From Rhodospirillum sp. UBA1311 (lineage in GTDB: Bacteria > Pseudomonadota > Alphaproteobacteria > Rhodospirillales > Rhodospirillaceae), in assembly GCA_002307145.1 (NCBI GenBank), contig DBTR01000008.1:38661-73065 (forward strand): DNA of 34,405 nucleotides, in the 5' to 3' direction. How positions within the stretch are numbered: position 1 is the first letter of the stretch; each line of letters starts with the position of its first letter. Below are positions 29,670-34,405 of the stretch, one piece after another. The notes under the pieces were generated by a model. That model did no database searches. It was given only the letters and a program-made list of their open reading frames with translations, and was not told the origin of the DNA. The position numbers and the translations under genes were made by a program.

Positions 29670-30982
29670 CGCGTAACTCCATGATCGCCCTCGGACTCGG
29701 CACGCTGATGCTGTTCGGGGCACCCTCGGGCGCAATCGCGCGCAACGACGGTTCCGCCTATGAGTACCTCAACCTGTTCGGCGACGTGTTCGAACGGGTT
29801 CGGCGCGACTATGTGGACGACGTCACCGACAAGCAGCTGATCGAGGCTGCGATCAGCGGCATGCTGCAATCGCTCGATCCGCACTCGGCCTACCTCGACG
29901 CGGAAAGCTACGCCGACATGCAGGTCGACACCCGCGGCGAATTCGGCGGCCTCGGCATCGAGGTCACGATGGACGCGGGCCTGGTCAAGGTGATCTCGCC
30001 GATCGACGACACCCCGGCGGCGCAAGCCGGCGTGCAGGCGGGCGACCTGATCACCCACATCGACCACCAGCCGGTGTTGGGCCTCACCCTCTCGGATGCG
30101 GTCGACAAGATGCGCGGCCCGGTGGGCACCGACATCACCATCACCATCCGGCGCGGCACCAAGGACACCTTCGACGTCACGCTGAAACGCGCGGTGGTGA
30201 AGATCCGCTCGGTGCGGGCGCGGATGGAAGGCAACGTCGGCTATTTGCGGATCACCTCGTTCAGCGAGCAGACCGACGTCAACCTCCGCAAGGAGATCAA
30301 GGCGCTGCGCGAGAAGAACGGCAAGGCGCTGAAGGGCTTCATCCTCGATTTGCGCAACAACCCCGGCGGCCTGCTCGACCAGGCAGTCGCGGTTGCCGAC
30401 GACTTCCTCGACCAGGGCGAAATCGTCTCGACCCGCTCGCGCGACGCACGAGAGACCGAACGCTACAACGCCTCCAAGGGCGACGTCATCGACGGCATGC
30501 CGCTGGTGGTGTTGATCAACGGCGGCTCGGCCTCGGCCTCGGAAATCGTCGCGGGCGCGCTCCAGGACCAGAAGCGGGCGATCCTCCTCGGTACCAAGTC
30601 GTTCGGCAAGGGCTCGGTGCAGACGATCATCCCGCTGCGCGGCCACGGTGCGATGAAGCTTACCACCTCGCGTTACTACACGCCTTCGGGCCGCTCGATC
30701 CAGGCCGTCGGCATCGAACCCGACATCGAAGTCGTGCCGGCAAAGATCGAGGTGATCGAGAACCGCAACCAGATGAAGGAAGCGGACTATCGCAACGCCC
30801 TCGACCGCGCCGCCGAGACTCCGGACGGCAAGACCAAGATCATCGTGCCCGACAGTGCCGCAAGCCCGGCCGCCGAGCGCGACGCGGCGTTGGCCAAGGC
30901 TGCCGCCGAGGACTATCAATTGCAGCGCGCCCTCGACCTGTTGAAGGGGTTGTCGCTGTACTCGGGTCGGACCGCGCCTTAA
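29666..30982 (+). CDS. ctpA: Carboxy-terminal processing protease (S41 family)
   Basis: A 438-aa periplasmic serine protease. A signal peptide spans about 1-25. The N-terminal helical region contains MLQSLDPHSAYLD (67-78). A PDZ domain with GEFGGLGIEV, PAAQAGVQAGDLI and RGTKDTFDVTL covers about 91-175. The S41 catalytic domain has LDLRNNPGGLLDQAV and the dyad Ser290 (GGSASASEI) with Lys315 (SFGKGSVQT). The spacing of 25 residues matches that of E. coli Prc as I recall it. Start overlaps the upstream envC-like stop (ATGA). Such enzymes trim lipoproteins and murein hydrolases, which fits its neighbours. Confidence 0.96.
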   Translation: MTRNSMIALGLGTLMLFGAPSGAIARNDGSAYEYLNLFGDVFERVRRDYVDDVTDKQLIEAAISGMLQSLDPHSAYLDAESYADMQVDTRGEFGGLGIEVTMDAGLVKVISPIDDTPAAQAGVQAGDLITHIDHQPVLGLTLSDAVDKMRGPVGTDITITIRRGTKDTFDVTLKRAVVKIRSVRARMEGNVGYLRITSFSEQTDVNLRKEIKALREKNGKALKGFILDLRNNPGGLLDQAVAVADDFLDQGEIVSTRSRDARETERYNASKGDVIDGMPLVVLINGGSASASEIVAGALQDQKRAILLGTKSFGKGSVQTIIPLRGHGAMKLTTSRYYTPSGRSIQAVGIEPDIEVVPAKIEVIENRNQMKEADYRNALDRAAETPDGKTKIIVPDSAASPAAERDAALAKAAAEDYQLQRALDLLKGLSLYSGRTAP

Positions 30983-31022
30983 CCGGCGCGGCTTCGGTTC
31001 CGCTTTCAAGGGGGAAGCCAGG

Positions 31023-32399
31023 GTGAGTTCGGATCCGTTGACCGCCCCGATGCCGGATTTCGGCGCGGAGCCACCGCGCCGAAGCCTGCTTGCCCGGCTG
31101 CGTCGCCCCTTTGCAAAGTCCGCTCCGGAGTCGGACGCCTTCGGTCAGGCGGCGTCCGACGACCCCTTCGCCTTCGAAGACGGCAGCGAGGCGAGATTCC
31201 GCCGTCGCCGTCGGCTCATGGGGGTGGTGCTGATTCTCATGCTGATCGGCATCGGCGCGGGCGCGACCGCCTACGTGACCCTGGTTCCCGACACCCCGGC
31301 TTCGCCGCCGCCCGTGGCGTCCGCCGACAGCGGCCTGCGGGTGACCCTGCCGATGCCGCCCGAACCCGGCCCGGAGAGCCTCGGGCGCGCGTTGATGGCC
31401 CCGCCCGGCACCGACAACCCGGATGCCGCCCGCCGCGCCGAAGGCCTCGGTGCGCCGACGCCCGCCGCTCCGCCGCCCGCGCCGGTCGCCGCCAAGCCCG
31501 CGCCGGTACCGCCGGTGCCGATGCCCGACCAACCGCAGGCCCGTCTCGATCGCGAAGCCGCGTCGAAGCCGCCGCGCTACGCCGACATGCCCCGCAATCC
31601 GCCGCCCGCAGCAGCAGCAGCGCTCAACCCCACGCCGGTCCCGGACCTGCAACGCCGCACCGCGTCGGGGCTGGTGGTGCCGACGGTGGCCGCCGACGGC
31701 CGCCGCGCCTGGAAGGCCTACGCCCGGCCGTTTGCGGGCGATCCTAAGGCGCCCCGCATCGCGGTGGTGATCGCCGGGCTCGGGCTGATGCACGAGGCGA
31801 CCTCCGCCGCGATCGACGCGACGCCCCCCGACGTCACTCTCGCCTTCGACGCCGCCGCACCGCAGCTCGCCGACCGCCTCGCCGCCGCGCGCCGCGCCGG
31901 GCACGAAACCCTGGTCGAAATCGGACTGCAGAGCCGGGGCTTCCCCGCCGTCGATCCCGGCCCGGACGGCCTGCTCTCCGGGATTTCGCCCGACGAGAAT
32001 CAGGCGCGCCTCGAACGCGCGCTCAGCCACGGCGCGACCTTCATCGGCGTGCTGGCGCGGGGCGGCGACGACTTCGCGACCACTCCGGCGCAATCCGCGG
32101 CATTCCTCGCCGCGTTGCAGAGAATGGGCCTTGCGCTGGTTGCATCCGTGCCGTTCGAGATTTCCGGCGCCGCACCGCCACAGGCCCAGGCCGACGTGAC
32201 GATCGCGGCGGGCAGCTTCCGCGAGCAGATCGCCGCCAAACTGCGCGAGGCCGAGGCCATCGCCAAGGCGCGCGGCCACGCGGTGCTCGAAGTCAGCGAG
32301 GCCACGCCGCTCGCCCTCGCCCAGGTCACGCCCTGGATCGGCGGACTCAAGGGGCGCGGCTTCGAGATCGCCCCGGTGACCGCGCTGGTGAAGGAATGA
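31023..32399 (+). CDS. Divergent polysaccharide deacetylase family protein (YibQ type)
   Basis: A 458-aa membrane-anchored protein. A cytoplasmic basic N-terminus (about 1-65), one membrane helix (RLMGVVLILMLIGIGAGATAYV, about 64-85) and a long Pro/Ala-rich linker (about 90-230) lead to a YibQ/PF04748-type domain (about 240-455, APRIAVVIAGLGLMHEAT to FEIAPVTALVKE). The family's usual I-D-D-L-G stretch reads IAGLG here, losing acidic residues; deacetylase activity is doubtful. The start is GTG 31023 with GGGGGAAG upstream. In this lineage the gene follows envC and ctpA homologues, so an envelope role is expected. Stop overlaps rppH (ATGA). Confidence 0.85.
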   Translation: MSSDPLTAPMPDFGAEPPRRSLLARLRRPFAKSAPESDAFGQAASDDPFAFEDGSEARFRRRRRLMGVVLILMLIGIGAGATAYVTLVPDTPASPPPVASADSGLRVTLPMPPEPGPESLGRALMAPPGTDNPDAARRAEGLGAPTPAAPPPAPVAAKPAPVPPVPMPDQPQARLDREAASKPPRYADMPRNPPPAAAAALNPTPVPDLQRRTASGLVVPTVAADGRRAWKAYARPFAGDPKAPRIAVVIAGLGLMHEATSAAIDATPPDVTLAFDAAAPQLADRLAAARRAGHETLVEIGLQSRGFPAVDPGPDGLLSGISPDENQARLERALSHGATFIGVLARGGDDFATTPAQSAAFLAALQRMGLALVASVPFEISGAAPPQAQADVTIAAGSFREQIAAKLREAEAIAKARGHAVLEVSEATPLALAQVTPWIGGLKGRGFEIAPVTALVKE

Positions 32400-32905
32400 C
32401 CGCCCTCCCCTACGCCGAACGCCCCTATCGCGAGGGCGTCGGCATCGTCCTCCTGAACCCGCACGGGCAGGTGTTCGTCGCCCAGCGCATCGACAGCGCG
32501 GAACCCGCATGGCAGATGCCGCAAGGCGGCATCGATCCGGGCGAGGACCCGCGCGCCACCGCGCTCCGTGAACTCGAAGAGGAGATCGGCACCAACGCCG
32601 CCGATTCGATCGCCGAGACCGACGGCTGGCTGACCTACGATCTTCCCGCCGGCATCGCCGACGCAATCTGGAAGGGACGGTTTCGCGGCCAGCGCCAGAA
32701 GTGGTTCCTGATGCGCTTCACCGGCATCGACGCCGACATCGACATCGCCACCTCGCACCCCGAGTTCTCCGCTTGGCGATGGGCGGACTTCGAGAGCTTG
32801 CCGGCGCTGATCGTGCCGTTCAAGCGGCCGCTCTACGAGGCCGTGGTGCGGGCCTTCGCCCCCGAGGTTGCCGCATTCCGCAAGTCGGCTGCACCTTCTC
32901 GTTGA
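32396..32905 (+). CDS. rppH: RNA pyrophosphohydrolase (Nudix)
   Basis: A 169-aa Nudix hydrolase. The Nudix box GGIDPGEDPRATALRELEEEIG (about 43-64) has all conserved Gly, Glu and Arg-Glu-x-x-Glu-Glu positions. The RppH start YREGVGIVLLNPHGQVFVAQR and the late QRQKWFLMRF and EFSAWRWADFESLPALIVPFKRPLYEAVV segments mark the RppH/NudH/IalA subgroup. It removes pyrophosphate from 5' ends of mRNA to start decay, or cleaves dinucleoside polyphosphates. Overlap with the preceding stop suggests coupled translation. Confidence 0.95.
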   Translation: MTALPYAERPYREGVGIVLLNPHGQVFVAQRIDSAEPAWQMPQGGIDPGEDPRATALRELEEEIGTNAADSIAETDGWLTYDLPAGIADAIWKGRFRGQRQKWFLMRFTGIDADIDIATSHPEFSAWRWADFESLPALIVPFKRPLYEAVVRAFAPEVAAFRKSAAPSR

Positions 32906-33005
32906 TCCCGGGATTTCCTATATAAACATAGGTACCTCCACCGAACGCCTCCGAGGCCGGTGACCGCGTCGCGTTTGTAACCCTGCCGCGCATGGGTCGG
33001 TTCGG

Positions 33006-33734
33006 ATGAAACACTCCACTCGCATCGCACTCGGCTACCTGGCGATCTCGATCGCCTGGATCGGCGCGTCGGATTTCCTCCTCGGACGGATCTTCCCCGA
33101 GAGTTACGTGGTGATCAGCCTCTACAAAGGCTGGTTCTACGTCGGCGGCACCGCGCTGCTGCTGAAATTCTGGCTCGCCGCAGAGGAATCCCGGCGCGAC
33201 GTGGTCGAGGCGCGGCTCCAGGATTCTGCGATCACCGATCCGCTGACCAAACTCCACAACCGCATTGCGCTGATCGACCATCTCAACGTCGCGGTGGCGC
33301 GAGCGCGCCGCGAGCACGGATGCTTCGGCCTGCTCTACCTCGACATCGACGACTTCAAAGCGATCAACGACACCTTCGGCCACGCGGCGGGCGACACCCT
33401 GCTCGTCGAGTTAAGCCGCCGTCTGCGCTCGACGCTGCGCACCGGCGAGATCGCGGCGCGCCTCGGCGGCGACGAATTCGTCGTCCTGGTCGAGGAATGC
33501 GGCGACGTCGAAGGTTTGTCGATGCGGCTGATGTCGGTGTTGCGGGAGCCCTATTCGGTCAAGGGCGAGGAGATTCCGATCACGGTATCGATCGGTCTGG
33601 CCGAGTTCCCGGCGCACGGCGGCGACGCCGACGCCCTCCTGCACGCCGCCGACAGCGCAATGTATGGCGCGAAGCGCACGGGACGCGGCCAATTCGGCGC
33701 AGCCCCGGAGAAAGAAGCAACGCCCGCCGGATGA
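33006..33734 (+). CDS. Membrane-bound diguanylate cyclase (GGDEF)
   Basis: A 242-aa protein with two short membrane helices (about 8-27 and 36-57) and no sensory domain between them. The cytoplasmic GGDEF domain covers about 75-232: DPLTKLHNRIALIDHL, LLYLDIDDFKAINDTFGHAAGD (metal-binding Asp113) and RLGGDEFVVLVEE with an intact GGDEF at 154-158. The position of the product-inhibition I-site reads RTGE rather than R-x-x-D, so allosteric c-di-GMP inhibition may be absent. No EAL domain. The stop codon lies in the loop of the hairpin at 33717-33747. The 100-nt gap upstream contains TATATAA-rich sequence that may hold a promoter. Confidence 0.92.
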   Translation: MKHSTRIALGYLAISIAWIGASDFLLGRIFPESYVVISLYKGWFYVGGTALLLKFWLAAEESRRDVVEARLQDSAITDPLTKLHNRIALIDHLNVAVARARREHGCFGLLYLDIDDFKAINDTFGHAAGDTLLVELSRRLRSTLRTGEIAARLGGDEFVVLVEECGDVEGLSMRLMSVLREPYSVKGEEIPITVSIGLAEFPAHGGDADALLHAADSAMYGAKRTGRGQFGAAPEKEATPAG

Positions 33735-33747
33735 GGGCGGGCGTTGC
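33717..33747 (-). terminator. Hairpin between the GGDEF gene and atpC, probable atp operon terminator
   Basis: A perfect 12-bp stem (33717-33728 with 33736-33747) has a 7-nt loop. On the minus strand it is followed by TTCTTTC, a moderate T-rich tract, 26 nt beyond the atpC stop. On the plus strand no T run follows. It overlaps the final codons and stop of the convergent GGDEF gene. Confidence 0.7.
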
Positions 33748-33772
33748 TGCAGTCCTGCGGATCGGAAACCGG

Positions 33773-34198
33773 TCAGTGGTAGCCGGTCTCACCGTTCGCC
33801 GCCGAGACCATCGCTGTGGCCACCGCGAGTTCGGCCTCGATCACCGCCTTGTCGGCTTCCGGCGCCGCCGCGACGTCGGCATAGGCCTCGGCCGCCGCCG
33901 CGAGGCGCGCTTCGGCCTCGGGCAGGGAAAGGTCGGACACCAGTTCCGCCTCTTCCGCCAGCACCGTGCAGGCCGTCTCGGTCAGTTCGGCGAAGCCGCC
34001 GGCGACGAAGATCCGTTCCTTCGGCTTGCCGTCTTCGAAGATCACGATCACGCCCGGACGAACCGTTGCAATCGTCGGCATGTGTCCGGGCATCGCGGCG
34101 AAGTCGCCCTCGGTGCCGGGAACCACCACCATCTCGACGGGCTGGCTGAAGAACAGCCGCTCCGGCGAGACGAGTTCGAACAGCGTGGTTGCCGCCAT
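33773..34198 (-). CDS. atpC: F1Fo ATP synthase epsilon subunit
   Basis: A 141-aa subunit of the F1 central stalk. The N-terminal beta sandwich (about 1-88) starts MAATTLFELVSPERLFFSQPVEMVVVPGTEGDFAAMPGHMPTIATVRPGVI. The short helical C-terminus (LPEAEARLAAAAEAYADVAAAPEADKAVIEAELAVATAMVSA) follows. The gene starts 26 nt after the atpD stop, with GGAAGGAGC just upstream of ATG. It is the last gene of the operon, reading toward the hairpin at 33717-33747. Confidence 0.96.
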   Translation of the reverse strand: MAATTLFELVSPERLFFSQPVEMVVVPGTEGDFAAMPGHMPTIATVRPGVIVIFEDGKPKERIFVAGGFAELTETACTVLAEEAELVSDLSLPEAEARLAAAAEAYADVAAAPEADKAVIEAELAVATAMVSAANGETGYH

Positions 34199-34224
34199 CT
34201 GTCAGCTCCTTCCCTAAAGCCTGA

Positions 34225-34405
34225 TCAGGCCGCGTCCGCCATCTTCTTGGCCTTGGCGATCGCCTCCTCGATGGTGCCGACCATGTAGAACGACTGTTCC
34301 GGCATGTGGTCGTACTTGCCCTCGATGATCCCCTTGAAGCCCTTGATCGTGTCTTCGAGCTGGACGAACACGCCCGGGCTGCCGGTGAAGACTTCGGCGA
34401 CGTGG
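34225..34405 (-). CDS. atpD: F1Fo ATP synthase beta subunit (C-terminal end only)
   Basis: Only the last 59 residues are in the window; the gene continues past base 34405. The visible part reads HVAEVFTGSPGVFVQLEDTIKGFKGIIEGKYDHMPEQSFYMVG and ends AKKMADAA, the highly conserved C-terminus of the catalytic beta subunit. The nucleotide-binding sites lie outside the window. Confidence 0.97.
   Translation of the reverse strand, partial: HVAEVFTGSPGVFVQLEDTIKGFKGIIEGKYDHMPEQSFYMVGTIEEAIAKAKKMADAA

Noticed and set aside
30840..32666. Minus-strand open frame of 608 codons opposite ctpA and the YibQ-type gene
   Set aside because: Arg/Gly-rich low-complexity translation with no motif; the plus-strand genes explain the region.

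Overview
The window is a high-G+C chromosome segment of an alphaproteobacterium, most likely from the Rhodospirillales. The evidence is the dense GC-rich coding, the gene order rplU-rpmA-obgE-proB-proA-nadD-rsfS-rlmH-gpmI-envC-ctpA-yibQ-rppH, and the atpD-atpC end of an ATP synthase operon. I assigned this by eye and by family knowledge, with no database search.

Region 1 (1-6818) is a tightly overlapping operon. A GsiABCD-type peptide/glutathione ABC importer (gsiA truncated by the window edge) is followed by three hydrolases: a P1/DmpA-type aminopeptidase, an M55 D-aminopeptidase (DppA) and an isoaspartyl peptidase (IaaA). Each of the three families is known for unusual peptide bonds (beta or D, D, isoaspartyl), so the operon looks like an import-and-degrade pathway for non-standard peptides. 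Region 2 (6870-8453) holds a small hypothetical gene, then a TetR regulator with a palindromic operator over its own promoter, coupled to a DUF4405 membrane protein.

Region 3 (about 8595-20497) is an integrated element of about 11.9 kb inserted in the anticodon loop of tRNA-Ser(CGA). A 17-bp core is repeated at both ends. The right end carries a complete tRNA whose 3' half and terminator come from the element. The left end keeps the displaced original 3' half and what looks like the original terminator. The element encodes a tyrosine integrase, a small HTH protein with an AT-hook-like tail, a rolling-circle type HUH Rep, a Fic protein, a MobA/MobL relaxase with a plausible IncQ-like oriT, a small MobC/TraD-like protein, two small membrane proteins, a lone DotA/TraY-like protein, and a cargo module. 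The cargo is a zinc-ribbon protein, a membrane-anchored protein of unknown function and an XRE regulator, enclosed by an inverted repeat of about 80 bp. This is the best candidate here for an undescribed system: a mobilizable, possibly self-replicating integrative element with an unexplained AT-richer cargo pair.

Region 4 (20527-34405) is core chromosome. Divergent promoters serve tRNA-Ser and rplU-rpmA; a strong terminator follows rpmA. A long run then begins with obgE and the proline genes proB/proA, and continues through nadD, ribosome silencing and modification (rsfS, rlmH), glycolysis (gpmI), envelope genes (envC-like, ctpA, a YibQ-type protein) and rppH. Many junctions are 4-nt ATGA or GTGA overlaps. 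A GGDEF protein follows and converges on atpD-atpC, with a hairpin between them that probably ends the atp transcript.
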